Source: an uncultured Candidatus Nemicrothrix sp. (GTDB lineage Bacteria; Actinomycetota; Acidimicrobiia; Acidimicrobiales; UBA8592). Taken from it: a stretch of 64,000 bases of DNA. Of the stretch, positions 1 through 8,904 are shown piece after piece (position 1 is the stretch's first letter; each line of letters begins with the position of its first letter). A model generated the notes under the pieces. It worked only from the letters and a program-made list of their open reading frames with translations. It had not been told where the DNA came from and did not search any database. The position numbers were made by a program, and so were the translations under genes. Location: the NCBI GenBank assembly GCA_913046155.1, contig CAJWRY010000001.1:30236-94235 (forward strand), given 5' to 3'.

Positions 1-169
1 ACTTAAATATTGCTTTGTGTCCCATTTCTGAGGAAAGATCTTCACCAAGTTCCCTTTGGATATCTCCAATTATGACAAGCGCTCCTTCCTCGACAAATCT
101 TTTGACGGTCGCCTTACCTATGCCAGATGCTGCCCCTGTTACGACGGCGACTTTTTCTTTCAGCCTCAT
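1..169 (-). CDS. Short-chain dehydrogenase/reductase, 5' part only (runs off window)
   Basis: The first 56 residues of an SDR are visible, reading leftward off the window edge. They contain the Rossmann nucleotide-binding motif T-G-A-A-S-G-I-G at residues 11-18 and an acidic residue (D36) at the end of the second beta strand, which in this family usually means NAD(H) rather than NADP(H). The ATG at 167-169 overlaps the TGA of the upstream transporter gene by an ATGA tetranucleotide, so the two are probably translationally coupled. The catalytic Ser-Tyr-Lys part lies outside the window, so the substrate cannot be guessed. Confidence 0.85.
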   Translation of the reverse strand, partial: MRLKEKVAVVTGAASGIGKATVKRFVEEGALVIIGDIQRELGEDLSSEMGHKAIFK

Positions 170-1347
170 GATTCCCCTTGCATTTCATTTTGTGGTTCGA
201 TCCGCCCCACTCTTTGCCATGCAAAAACAGCAGCAAATAGCAAAGCGGTGGTACCCAACCAAGAATACGCAAAGCTTTCTGTCCAGTCCACAACGAATCC
301 GAATAAGGGGGGTGATGCTAGTGCCCCTAAGTAGTATCCGGTCATAGTAATCCCAGTAGCTCTACTGACTGAAAGCGGAGCTTTATCTACTATGCATGCA
401 TGCATTGTTCCGATAGCTGAGAGTTGCGTTGAGACGCCAATGATAGCGCCTATTATCACCAATTCAATACCTAGTGCGGGGCCAAGACTAACCAATAAGA
501 CTGCAATTGATGAAGAAAATAGCAGAGCCATTAGCAACTTAATTCTACTTTTGGCACCTACTCTGTCAGCAAACAGGCCATTACATATCATGGCCAAGAC
601 TCCAGAGAAACAAGCTATGGAAGTTACTGCTCCAGCAAATCCTGAGCTTGCGTCAAGAGAATCCTCTAAATATGAGACGATCCATGAGTAAAGGGGCTGA
701 GATCCAGCTATAAGCAGAAAAGAAGCTATCCCGAACCAGTAGAAGTTTGATGGAAGCGTCTTATCGTTAGTCTGCTCAACACTATCGGTTATCAGATTCG
801 GAACGAAAAGAAGCGCAGAAATCCCTACACAAAGAGCAACTGCACCATTAACCACCAGGATATGTTCCCATTTCCATTGGTCTGCAGACCATGGACCTAT
901 CGCTGCCGCTAATGCAGCCATGAGCGGTACGCCCGACGTTTTCACAGACATTGCAAGAGTGCGCTTTTCTGCTCCGATTACTTTTCCGATCACAACATTT
1001 GTTCCAGTATTTGAAAGCCCGTATGCTGCCCCTGCTAGCACGCTGGATATAACCCAGATGCTATAAGTCCCTATTGCAGCGATTAGAAAAGAGCAAATTG
1101 CGACAATAACCATATCCATTACGATTGAAGTTCTTGGCCCTATTCGTTCGGTAATTTTCCCTGCAAGAATTGAACCCAAGCCTGTTGAGCCGAAGTAAAT
1201 ACCAACAATCAATCCTACTTTTCCTTTTGAAACAAGTAACTCTTGGCTCAGAACAGTAGCTAGGAAACCAGGGAAAAATCCCAAAGACGCCCCAATTCCG
1301 ACAGCGCCAGCCGAAACGGCTACAACACTCTTTTCCTTAACCCTCAT
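166..1347 (-). CDS. Major facilitator superfamily transporter
   Basis: A 393-residue, strongly hydrophobic protein with about 12 predicted membrane segments, the usual MFS size. After the second helix there is a G-K-I-T-E-R-I-G-P-R stretch, matching the MFS loop 2-3 signature, and a related F-A-D-R-V-G copy begins the second half, reflecting the two six-helix bundles. Such proteins move small organic molecules across the inner membrane by proton-linked transport. It is followed directly (ATGA overlap) by an SDR and preceded by an acyl-CoA ligase on the same strand. That suggests uptake of a carboxylic acid or precursor that the neighbours activate and oxidise. The substrate is unknown. Confidence 0.85.
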   Translation of the reverse strand: MRVKEKSVVAVSAGAVGIGASLGFFPGFLATVLSQELLVSKGKVGLIVGIYFGSTGLGSILAGKITERIGPRTSIVMDMVIVAICSFLIAAIGTYSIWVISSVLAGAAYGLSNTGTNVVIGKVIGAEKRTLAMSVKTSGVPLMAALAAAIGPWSADQWKWEHILVVNGAVALCVGISALLFVPNLITDSVEQTNDKTLPSNFYWFGIASFLLIAGSQPLYSWIVSYLEDSLDASSGFAGAVTSIACFSGVLAMICNGLFADRVGAKSRIKLLMALLFSSSIAVLLVSLGPALGIELVIIGAIIGVSTQLSAIGTMHACIVDKAPLSVSRATGITMTGYYLGALASPPLFGFVVDWTESFAYSWLGTTALLFAAVFAWQRVGRIEPQNEMQGES

Positions 1348-1389
1348 GAACTTTTCTAGAGAACTTGGGCAAATAGATACTCGCCGAAT

Positions 1390-3018
1390 TCATCCACGTA
1401 TCTCAGCAGCTATCTGCTCTCGAAGGCGAATCTTTTGTATCTTAGTTGCGGACATTGGCCATTCCGTTACGAATCGCACGTAACGAGGTATTTTGAAACT
1501 TGATAGTTGCCCCTTGCAGAATTCAATTATTTCATTTTCAGTTGAGGACATTCCTTCTTTAAGTTGAATGAATGCTGCGGGTACCTCAACATATTTATTA
1601 TCGGGCGCCGAAACAACTTGAGCTAACTGAATTGCAGGGTGATGTGAGAGAAAACCTTCAATTTCAACTGCGGCAACATTTTCACCGCCGACCTTGAGCA
1701 TGTCCTTTATTCTTCCGTGGTAAGTGACTCTACCCTCTTCATCTAGTGAACATAGGTCCCCTGTCCTGAACCAACCGTCTTCTGTAAAGGCCTCCAGGTT
1801 CTTTTCAGGCGCATTATGGTATCCCTCAAATACGCAATAGCCTTTTATTAGAATCTCGCCTTGTTCGTTAGCCCCCAGAATTTCGTCAGTTTCTGGATGT
1901 CGAATTTGAGCTTGAATACCCCGGAAAAGCTTTCCTGAAGTTTCAGTCCTTTTCTCAAGTGAATCCTCAACATGACCAAATGAAACTACTCCGCCACATT
2001 CAGTCAGTCCGTAAGCACTTATTTGTACAGTGTTAGGCATCCGTTCTTGCATTGAGACAAGAAGATCCGCAGGACCTACATTGTTGACGATTCGCATGTT
2101 GAGTGCATTCGGATCATAATCAACGTGGTTAAGCAGGGCTTCCATGATTGTAGGAAAACTGGCAAAATTTAATGTAGCTTTTTCAGATTTCATGTAGGAG
2201 AGAGCTAATTTGGGTTCAAAGTATTCCATAGTCAACAAAGCGGCTCCGGCATCAATACATGCTATGAGTGGCAAGACAAAACTCATATGAAACATAGGGA
2301 GAGGATCCCACATCCTATCCGTTTCTGTAATCATGAAACGAGTTCTACCTGCCTCGACAGCCGGTCGAACCAATGCTTCATGTGTAATAGGGCATCCTTT
2401 GGGGTTTGCAGTAGTACCCGATGTATACATCATCATTGCTATGTCACGAACTTGAAGACGTGAGCGGCTTATCTCAATTTCCTCCACTTCAATATTTTCG
2501 CTGAGAGTTTCGAATGTTTCTGTATCAAGCATTCCTACCGGCATGCGCTCTCCGAACAAAATAATAGAATTTAAATTACGGGCTTCAGGTAGTTGAAGTT
2601 GCATTGGATCTGTTTGATTTTCTAAATTTGGAAATGCTTCCTGAAGTAGTTCCACAAAGTCCACATGTTCAACTATCCGGTCGGTTGTCGCAAGCACCTT
2701 TAAACCCGCGTCATCAATCACATAGGCAAGTTCCTTCGCTTTGTAGCGAGCGTTAATGGGAACCGGTATTGCCCCAATGAGTTGACTTCCAAGAAGTAGA
2801 TCAACAAATTCGATACAATTTGACATCAATATTCCAACAGAGTCACCGTCATTGATTCCGATTGCCTTAAGTGACCTCGCAGCATTTGTAGCCCGCTCGT
2901 AGAGTTGTGCAAATGTAGTTTTTGATTCAGGAAACACCACTATGTCGGAATCAGGATGTTTATTAACTGCGCGTGCCAATAAATCTGGAAGAGTGTAGAC
3001 ATCAGAAACTGTTAACAA
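1390..3018 (-). CDS. Acyl-CoA synthetase / AMP-dependent ligase
   Basis: A 542-residue class I adenylate-forming enzyme that would activate a carboxylic acid to its acyl-AMP and then the CoA thioester. The phosphate-binding core Y-T-S-G-T-T-A-N-P-K-G is at residues 198-208, Y-G-L-T-E at 336-340, the T-G-D hinge at 419-421, and the C-terminal catalytic lysine is about residue 526 (A-T-K-I-Q-K). The start is a TTG (residues M-L-T-V-S) preceded by a purine-rich AGGGGGA. It lies upstream of the MFS gene on the same strand and near an acyl-CoA dehydrogenase and an SDR, as in a beta-oxidation-like catabolic unit. The acid substrate cannot be assigned. Confidence 0.88.
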   Translation of the reverse strand: MLTVSDVYTLPDLLARAVNKHPDSDIVVFPESKTTFAQLYERATNAARSLKAIGINDGDSVGILMSNCIEFVDLLLGSQLIGAIPVPINARYKAKELAYVIDDAGLKVLATTDRIVEHVDFVELLQEAFPNLENQTDPMQLQLPEARNLNSIILFGERMPVGMLDTETFETLSENIEVEEIEISRSRLQVRDIAMMMYTSGTTANPKGCPITHEALVRPAVEAGRTRFMITETDRMWDPLPMFHMSFVLPLIACIDAGAALLTMEYFEPKLALSYMKSEKATLNFASFPTIMEALLNHVDYDPNALNMRIVNNVGPADLLVSMQERMPNTVQISAYGLTECGGVVSFGHVEDSLEKRTETSGKLFRGIQAQIRHPETDEILGANEQGEILIKGYCVFEGYHNAPEKNLEAFTEDGWFRTGDLCSLDEEGRVTYHGRIKDMLKVGGENVAAVEIEGFLSHHPAIQLAQVVSAPDNKYVEVPAAFIQLKEGMSSTENEIIEFCKGQLSSFKIPRYVRFVTEWPMSATKIQKIRLREQIAAEIRG

Positions 3019-3073
3019 TGGTCCCCCTTAGGAGTCGTCTTGATAGGATGCGAAAATACATTTGGAGATTCAC

Positions 3074-3412
3074 ATGTTGACACCTGAAGAGGTAGCCGAG
3101 AAACATCTTACCGCAGTCAAAGGCGGAGACCCATTTCTAATGGCTGAAGACTATGCTCAAGATGCACTTTTGGTTAGAGGCGAAGATGTTTTCGCCGGAA
3201 AGGAAGAAATATTCAACTACTTTGCAGGAGTTCCTAACAGGATGGGTTCTGGAGTAATTAAATTTATGAAATTAGAAGTGGACGGAGCGAGTGTGAGCTT
3301 TTTTTGGGAAATCACTGATGACAAAAAAGTAGTTTCAGGAAAAGATGTAATGATTATTAAAAACGGTTTGATCCAACATCAGGAAGTGACTCTACTAACC
3401 GAGGATTTTTAG
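3074..3412 (+). CDS. SnoaL-like / NTF2-fold small protein
   Basis: A 112-residue protein with the pattern of the NTF2/SnoaL superfamily: an N-terminal helix (T-P-E-E-V-A-E-K-H-L), a middle segment on the event of a missing group, then beta strands ending L-I-Q-H-Q-E-V-T-L-L. These folds act as isomerases, hydrolases, dehydratases or simple binding domains. The ATG at 3074 is preferred over a TTG 12 bases earlier because GGAG lies 6 bases before it. The gene is transcribed divergently from the acyl-CoA ligase, and its stop overlaps the stop of the convergent CMD-like gene by 4 bases. No catalytic residues can be assigned with confidence. Confidence 0.7.
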   Translation: MLTPEEVAEKHLTAVKGGDPFLMAEDYAQDALLVRGEDVFAGKEEIFNYFAGVPNRMGSGVIKFMKLEVDGASVSFFWEITDDKKVVSGKDVMIIKNGLIQHQEVTLLTEDF

Positions 3413-4137
3413 CTTTCTGACCTGCCTTCCATGATGCCATCTGCACCTGGAAGCCACGATGCGACTCCTGCTACTGGGATTGCACAAATTACTGATTCAA
3501 CAATTTCTGCTTCAGATGCTCCGGCTTTTCTTGCACCATTCGCATGCACGTTCACGAATCTAGATGAAAATTCTGCCGCGTTAACGGTACAAAGAAGCAA
3601 TTCCACATTCTTGGCGTCAAGAAGATTCTCTGCAAGGCTAAACTCCCTCATCAATACGTAACCTTCAAGTGCTCGAGGAGCATCGTCTGCCATGAGTTCA
3701 ACATACGGAGGTATAAATCCAAAATAACCTTCGAAATATTCAAGACAACTGTCACGGTCAAGTTCAAAATCCGGCATAACTTGAGACTCAATTTCAATTG
3801 CTTCGTTATAGATTTCGTTAACAGCTGCAGTGAATCTTGAGTAGACTTCTTCCCCCCTACTAATGAAAACAGTCAAGGCTGCTCCTCTCGCATCGTTTAA
3901 GGACAGACCTAGTTCCTTTGATCTACGAAGCTCTTCGTGAAGAAGTTGATCATGTCCTTTTACAGCTGCTGCAGAAGCCATGAAAAGCGCCTTAGCCCAA
4001 GCTGGTAAGGCACCATCACGATCAGTTACGTCGCGTAAACGAGCATAACCCTCTGCAAATTTTTGTGATTTTGCCGCAATTTCGCCTGAAAGCAGGACTT
4101 GACTTCCTAATGTTTTATGATCGGCATTTTCTCCCAT
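3409..4137 (-). CDS. Carboxymuconolactone decarboxylase/AhpD-like protein without redox cysteines
   Basis: A 242-residue helical protein resembling two tandem carboxymuconolactone-decarboxylase (CMD) domains, roughly residues 30-115 and 140-230. The second holds R-F-V-N-V-H-A-N-G-A-R-K-A-G, which matches the CMD helix pattern. Neither half has the C-x-x-C pair used by AhpD peroxidases, so a peroxidase role is unlikely. It may be a decarboxylase-like or non-redox member. The start ATG has a strong AAAGGAG 4 bases upstream. It is followed by an SDR and an acyl-CoA dehydrogenase on the same strand. It contrasts with the Sec-containing CMD protein at 23866-24933. Confidence 0.7.
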   Translation of the reverse strand: MGENADHKTLGSQVLLSGEIAAKSQKFAEGYARLRDVTDRDGALPAWAKALFMASAAAVKGHDQLLHEELRRSKELGLSLNDARGAALTVFISRGEEVYSRFTAAVNEIYNEAIEIESQVMPDFELDRDSCLEYFEGYFGFIPPYVELMADDAPRALEGYVLMREFSLAENLLDAKNVELLLCTVNAAEFSSRFVNVHANGARKAGASEAEIVESVICAIPVAGVASWLPGADGIMEGRSES

Positions 4138-4146
4138 GACTCTCCT

Positions 4147-4899
4147 TTATAGTTTTGAGACTTCTCCACCATCGATTACGAAACATGCCCCTGTAACGAA
4201 ATCGGATATTGGCGACAGCAGATAGGCAACCATTGGAGCAATTTCTTCAGGAAGTCCCATTCGTCTTTGAGGTATTTTTCGCAATCTAGCTTTCAGAACA
4301 TCCTCATTTTCTAGGACTGCTGATTGAGCTGATGTTTCAAAGGCACCTGGGGCAATTGCATTGATACGAATTCTATACCTTGCCCATTCAGCAGCGAGTG
4401 ATTCTGTAAGTCGTAATAGAGCTCCTTTTGATGCTGAGTAGGAAGCGAGAGAAGCTTTTCCCTTCAATCCGGAAGTTGATGCGATATTGACGATTGATCC
4501 ACCTCGTTCTTGAGCAACGAAATGTTTTGCTGCTGCTTTCGCTATTATTGCTGGGGCAATGACGTTGACTTTCAAAGTATTTTCCATAATCTCAATATCG
4601 CTATTTAAGGAATTTTCGGCAGGAGCAATCCCAGCGTTATTAACAATGCCATGCAAATTTCCGAATCTGCCACAAGCGACAGAAACTAATTCTTGTACTT
4701 CTTTCTTGATAGAAAGATCACATCGGACTGGAAGTATTCGTTCATCATTGTGTTTTTGAAGTGAATTTAGATCTTCCTCAGATCGAGCAGCAGCAACTAC
4801 ATATGCGCCCTCATCAATTAAATACTTCGATATCGCCGACCCCAAACCACGGCTTGCTCCAGTTACTATTATTACCTTGTCTTCCAGCTCAAGATCCAT
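4147..4899 (-). CDS. Short-chain dehydrogenase/reductase
   Basis: A 250-residue classical SDR: T-G-A-S-R-G-L-G near residues 13-20, N-N-A-G near 88-91, catalytic serine near 143, Y154 and K158 (Y-S-A-S-K), and a C-terminal V-I-D-G-G. It should oxidise or reduce a hydroxyl/keto pair with NAD(P)(H). The ATG at 4899 is chosen over a TTG 6 bases upstream because GAAAGAG lies 7 bases before it. The gene overlaps the end of the acyl-CoA dehydrogenase by 11 bases, so the two are co-transcribed. The context suggests hydroxyacyl-CoA oxidation, but this is inference. Confidence 0.9.
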   Translation of the reverse strand: MDLELEDKVIIVTGASRGLGSAISKYLIDEGAYVVAAARSEEDLNSLQKHNDERILPVRCDLSIKKEVQELVSVACGRFGNLHGIVNNAGIAPAENSLNSDIEIMENTLKVNVIAPAIIAKAAAKHFVAQERGGSIVNIASTSGLKGKASLASYSASKGALLRLTESLAAEWARYRIRINAIAPGAFETSAQSAVLENEDVLKARLRKIPQRRMGLPEEIAPMVAYLLSPISDFVTGACFVIDGGEVSKL

Positions 4900-6061
4900 C
4901 AACAAACTCTTTCACCATGCCATTAGCAATGCCGAGTCTCAAGACCTCTGAAGCCCCTTCGTATACGCGCATCGGTCTCGCTTGACGATAATATTTTTCG
5001 ATCTTTGAACCTCGGATTAAGCCCCATCGGCCCATCGTTTGGACACACCGGTCCACGACTCTACAAGCAGCTTCTGTTGCTGTCAGTTTAGCAAGTGACG
5101 ATTTGTCTAAATTTTTAGCTGGATCTTCTGTAGCAAGTGAGGCAGTTTGGTAGGTCAAGTATCGTGATGATTCTAGATCTGACCAAGAGTCGGCTAGTAG
5201 AGTTGCGACTGGACCATGTTTAATCAATGGTCTGCTGAATTGCTCTCTTTGTGCACAGTGTTTCGTTGCTTCTTCTATAGCTCCAGTCATTACCCCTAAA
5301 GCAGCGCCTGCTACTGATATTCGGAAGACGGAAAGAGTTGCCAAAACGTTACGAAAGGCTGTACCAGGTTCGCCTAATCGTGCACTTTCAGGCAATACGA
5401 CGTCATTGAACCTTAATTCTCCGAGTACATGAGGGGCGATTATTTCCGGAGATGGGGATGTTTCAAGCCCATCGCTATCTGCAGGAACGAGAAACAAAGA
5501 GTAGCCGTCCTCTTCTTTAGCAAGTGTGGTGTAGAAAGAAGCTGATCCAGCGTTTGATATGAACGATTTTTCACCACGTAGTATTAGCTCTGCTCCTTTT
5601 CGCTCAACTGAGGTTTCAATACCTTTCAGATCCGAACCAGCTCTGGGCTCTGTCAAAGCTAGAGCTGCAAGCGCTTCTGCTTTAGAAACAAGAGGCAACC
5701 ATTCTTCTTTTTGTGACTCACTTCCCGCAACTGAGATTGCGTAACTTCCAATCCCCTGTAACGCAAATAAAGAGTCAAGATGTGATGAAGTCTTCATGAG
5801 AATCTCTCGAACTAAACAGACCGCAAGTGGATCTACCATCGAAAAACGTCCGCCATATTCTGAGGGAACCATTAATGCAGATAAACCACTGCCTCGCAAT
5901 GCTTCTAATATAGGTTGATAAAGCTCACTTGACTCATCCGCTTCCATAGCGAAAGCTTCGACAGACTTTGCCAATCTTTTGCTGTCCTCAATAACACTCT
6001 CATACTTTGAGTCAATTTCCATAATGCCAGCCATCAGTACCACCACATTTAAGTTACTCAC
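4889..6061 (-). CDS. Acyl-CoA dehydrogenase
   Basis: A 390-residue FAD flavoprotein of the acyl-CoA dehydrogenase family, introducing an alpha-beta double bond in an acyl-CoA. It has L-T-E-P-x-A-G-S-D in the mid-domain and the C-terminal R-V-Y-E-G-A-S-E-V-L-R segment, whose glutamate (about E368) is at the catalytic-base position of short-chain enzymes. The frame can start at a GTG (M-S-N-L-N) or at internal ATGs (M-A-G-I-M-E-I); the true start is uncertain by about 15 residues. It leads a reverse-strand block with an SDR, a CMD-like protein, a ligase and a transporter. Confidence 0.9.
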   Translation of the reverse strand: MSNLNVVVLMAGIMEIDSKYESVIEDSKRLAKSVEAFAMEADESSELYQPILEALRGSGLSALMVPSEYGGRFSMVDPLAVCLVREILMKTSSHLDSLFALQGIGSYAISVAGSESQKEEWLPLVSKAEALAALALTEPRAGSDLKGIETSVERKGAELILRGEKSFISNAGSASFYTTLAKEEDGYSLFLVPADSDGLETSPSPEIIAPHVLGELRFNDVVLPESARLGEPGTAFRNVLATLSVFRISVAGAALGVMTGAIEEATKHCAQREQFSRPLIKHGPVATLLADSWSDLESSRYLTYQTASLATEDPAKNLDKSSLAKLTATEAACRVVDRCVQTMGRWGLIRGSKIEKYYRQARPMRVYEGASEVLRLGIANGMVKEFVDGS

Positions 6062-6138
6062 CTATCCTAGACTGCTTCGACTAGATGACAAGAATAGAAC
6101 CACAGTATAAGCTGATATTGAGGTGTAAAGGAGAACAC

Positions 6139-6870
6139 ATGGCCCTTACTGAAGTTTTTATGACCGCTGACGAACTTGCGGAGATGACCCCTGAGGAGTT
6201 TGTAAATCAAATCCGGCATGAATGCATGAAACCTGGAAGAGGGATGCACAACCATCCCCTAGTTCTTGGACTTGAGGCTGGTACAGTGACTATCCCTCAA
6301 CTTCAGCTCTTCACAGAACAGTTCTATCTTCATATTTCTAAAATGCTTCCATGGATCGGCGCTATCTACGTTCGCTGCCCCCATGAGGATGTAAGGACCG
6401 CTTTGGTGAAGAACTTAGCTGAAGAATGCACAGGGTTTGAAAGCAATACAGCGGCCCACCCTGACTTGTTGCTTGAATTTGCTAAAGCACTTGATTGCGA
6501 TATTGATGCAGTACGTAATGGAATCCAATTGCCAGCTGGAAGACGAGTAACCGAATACTTTGAATTCATGGGTTTATGCCGTGATTGGTTTGTTCCTCTC
6601 TCTGCTATAGGTATTGGTTTGGAGTCCTTTGTTCCTGACACATTCACTCGCATGGTAAAGGCTATGAAAGAAAATTATGGAATGACTGATGAGCAAGTAA
6701 TTTTCTGGCAAATGCATATTCTTGCTGATCAAGATCATGGTGATGAAGGAATTGAAATGGTATCTAATTATGCGATCACCGGCGAACAACGAAAGGCAGT
6801 TTTTGACTGCACGATTGAAACTAGTCGCCTTTTCTATGATTTATGGAATCTTTATAGTTCCGTTGAATAG
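6139..6870 (+). CDS. Heme-oxygenase-like diiron protein (TenA/PqqC/CADD-type fold)
   Basis: A 243-residue all-helical protein. The ATG at 6139 is used because AAGGAG lies just upstream, although the frame is open further. Residues match the iron ligands of heme-oxygenase-like diiron oxygenases (HDOs): an E96/E101 region followed by H107, then E162, then H193-x-x-x-D197-x-x-H200 (H-I-L-A-D-Q-D-H). The 4 and 3 spacing of the last three is the HDO signature seen in CADD and UndA. Such enzymes use O2 and two irons for C-H, C-C or N-oxidation. It is followed 12 bases later by a cupin on the same strand. TenA or PqqC would lack this full ligand set. The substrate is unknown. Confidence 0.8.
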   Translation: MALTEVFMTADELAEMTPEEFVNQIRHECMKPGRGMHNHPLVLGLEAGTVTIPQLQLFTEQFYLHISKMLPWIGAIYVRCPHEDVRTALVKNLAEECTGFESNTAAHPDLLLEFAKALDCDIDAVRNGIQLPAGRRVTEYFEFMGLCRDWFVPLSAIGIGLESFVPDTFTRMVKAMKENYGMTDEQVIFWQMHILADQDHGDEGIEMVSNYAITGEQRKAVFDCTIETSRLFYDLWNLYSSVE

Positions 6871-6881
6871 ATTATTCGGCC

Positions 6882-7364
6882 ATGAGAAGAGAAGAAATAA
6901 CTAGAGAACATCGCACCGCTGAAGAACTGACTGTTGCTCTTGGAAAGCGAGGACATATCGTTACTTCTTGGGATGAATTACCGCAAGTCACCATGGATGA
7001 GACTGGCATTGAAACGACTTCTTATCGGATAGGTTTACCAAATAACGATCGGGCTCCCACTGTTTTCAAAGTATATTTCCCTCCAGATTGTAGGGTTGAG
7101 GCACACACTCACTCATGTGACTACTCTGAGATAATTTTAGAAGGTAGCCAAAGAGTAAGCGGGAAGTGGCTGCATAAGGGAGATATTCGTGTTGGATTAG
7201 CCAACAAGGGGTACGGCCCGCTGATAGCTGGACCAGAGGGTGCTTTGGTATTGGTAATTTTCGCTGATGGCAACTGGCCTGCTATCAGTATTGGCGCTGG
7301 TGATGGAAGCACCATTGATGCCTCACAACTCTTAGAGCAATTCAGCGCCGCAAAGGGACCATAA
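6882..7364 (+). CDS. Cupin-domain protein
   Basis: A 160-residue single-cupin protein. The core runs from about residue 60 to 130 and includes the metal-site pattern H-T-H-S-C-D-Y-S-E, giving two histidines and a glutamate as in cupin motif 1. Motif 2 (G-P-E-G-A-L-V-L-V-I-F-A-D-G) lacks a clear histidine. No good Shine-Dalgarno is visible. It follows the HDO-like gene by 11 bases on the same strand and likely works with it, as a dioxygenase, isomerase or small-molecule sensor. The function is not determined. Confidence 0.75.
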   Translation: MRREEITREHRTAEELTVALGKRGHIVTSWDELPQVTMDETGIETTSYRIGLPNNDRAPTVFKVYFPPDCRVEAHTHSCDYSEIILEGSQRVSGKWLHKGDIRVGLANKGYGPLIAGPEGALVLVIFADGNWPAISIGAGDGSTIDASQLLEQFSAAKGP

Positions 7365-7381
7365 CTTTTAGTATCTTTTAT

Positions 7382-7585
7382 CTAGTAAGTTATAGCGCGC
7401 GTTGGGCACAATGTCGCAGCTTCAATTATGAGTTCTTCAAATTCTTGGCCAGGATCTGCTTTGGTGACTTCAGCAGTAGAGTTTTGACCTACTTTAAACA
7501 GTTTTGGCGCAACGCGGACGCAATATGCTGTACCTTGGCATATTTCAACATCAACTTTTAGATTAAATGTGTTATTTTTTTTCAT
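7382..7585 (-). CDS. [3Fe-4S]-type ferredoxin
   Basis: A 67-residue ferredoxin with C16-x5-C22 and C60-P. Lacking the middle cysteine of the normal C-x2-C-x2-C set, it should carry a 3Fe-4S cluster. Small ferredoxins of this type deliver electrons to actinobacterial P450s. It lies 7 bases downstream of a P450 gene on the same strand, a classic electron-donor/P450 pair. No ferredoxin reductase is nearby, so the reductase must be encoded elsewhere. Confidence 0.9.
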   Translation of the reverse strand: MKKNNTFNLKVDVEICQGTAYCVRVAPKLFKVGQNSTAEVTKADPGQEFEELIIEAATLCPTRAITY

Positions 7586-7592
7586 TTCATGA

Positions 7593-8837
7593 TCACAGAT
7601 CCTTTAGGATGATCGGAAATCTGCCGTATGCATCATGGTGGCTTAGCTCGGTGTAAGTAGGGAGGTCATTTGGGTCAAGTTGTATTCCTGCTCTAAATAG
7701 AGCGTGTGCAATATTGACCAAAGTTCCATCTGTTCCGTCATCATTATCGGTCCGGGCAGATAGACCTGTTACCAGTGTCCGGCCAATGCATGTGTGTTCT
7801 CCTCCCCCAAACGCAAACCCCCAAGGTTTCGCGTTTGCGGTATCTCTATATGGGTTAAATTTCCGAGCATCAGCACCAAATACCTTTTCGTCTCTGTTAG
7901 CAGGAGTAAACAGGCAAGCCACTCGTTCACCTTCAGAAATTTCGACTCCGTTACTTAGGGTGACATCCTTTAATGCAATTCGTAATAGCGCCGGAGAAGG
8001 CAGGTGAAGTCGAATAGCTTCATGCCCTGCTCGTTTTAGGAATTCTCGGTCAAATCTCTTCTCGTAGTCTTCAGGGTGCTCTTCAAACCACTCATGCAGA
8101 TGAATCATCAAATGAGGGATAGCATGAGTAGTTGTCTGGCTTGATGCTACTAGATATAAAGTTGCTTCACGCAAGGGTAATTCGTCATCCCAATCATCAT
8201 TCCAGTGAAGATACATAAGGGTTAGAAGGTCTCGGGGCAAATCATCCTCTGACAAATCTCCACTGCGAAATTTATTAATTAAATCTAAACGACGCGCAAC
8301 AGAGGGGTTATAGAACTCATCCACAAACCCTTCCCTAATCTTGAGGATTCGAGAAATTACTGTTGAGTGATCTTCTGTTGACCACTCGACAGTTGCCCCA
8401 GTACCAAGTTGCTCAATATAGGTGCGGAATGCGTCAGTCCTTTCTTGGGAGTCCACACCGTCAATTCCAGTAGTTACAGCCGATATTCTGGCAAGCATTG
8501 TTCTCACTAACGCACAAAGATCCGCGCGAACCTCCCCAGACTCATTTCGGGTCTCCTTACACTCCTGAAGAGCGCTTTCAATGAGCGGTAGAAGTTCTTT
8601 ATGCTCATAGTACTCCAAAGCTTCTTTACGAAATAGAGGCGCTTGTAATCTTCGCCTTTCAAAATGAGCATCCTGATCGATAGTTAGCAGAGAGTCTCCA
8701 AAGAAAGGTTGACTTTCTTGATGGGATCCTTGCCGAAAGTTCTTTGATCGAAGAATTTCATCAACAGATGCGAAGTCAACAAAATGCTTAATGCCCTCAA
8801 TATGCGGTGGCGGTATAAGGTCTCTTATCGTTTCCAA
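7593..8837 (-). CDS. Cytochrome P450
   Basis: A 414-residue heme monooxygenase. The heme loop F-G-G-G-E-H-T-C places the thiolate ligand at about C350, the E-x-x-R motif is E-A-I-R, and the oxygen-binding helix reads S-S-Q-T-T. The N-terminus is short and the C-terminus has an acidic insertion after the heme loop. Both traits are shared with the P450s at 12920 and 14170, so the three form one subfamily. The start is a TTG with GGGGAAG upstream. It is co-transcribed with the adjacent ferredoxin. The likely job is hydroxylation or epoxidation of a hydrophobic substrate. Confidence 0.93.
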   Translation of the reverse strand: METIRDLIPPPHIEGIKHFVDFASVDEILRSKNFRQGSHQESQPFFGDSLLTIDQDAHFERRRLQAPLFRKEALEYYEHKELLPLIESALQECKETRNESGEVRADLCALVRTMLARISAVTTGIDGVDSQERTDAFRTYIEQLGTGATVEWSTEDHSTVISRILKIREGFVDEFYNPSVARRLDLINKFRSGDLSEDDLPRDLLTLMYLHWNDDWDDELPLREATLYLVASSQTTTHAIPHLMIHLHEWFEEHPEDYEKRFDREFLKRAGHEAIRLHLPSPALLRIALKDVTLSNGVEISEGERVACLFTPANRDEKVFGADARKFNPYRDTANAKPWGFAFGGGEHTCIGRTLVTGLSARTDNDDGTDGTLVNIAHALFRAGIQLDPNDLPTYTELSHHDAYGRFPIILKDL

Positions 8838-8904
8838 TTTTCTTCCCCAAACGACAACCTACTATCTGAGGTCAGTTTTCGGCAAAAGACGTTCGATTTT
8901 AGTT

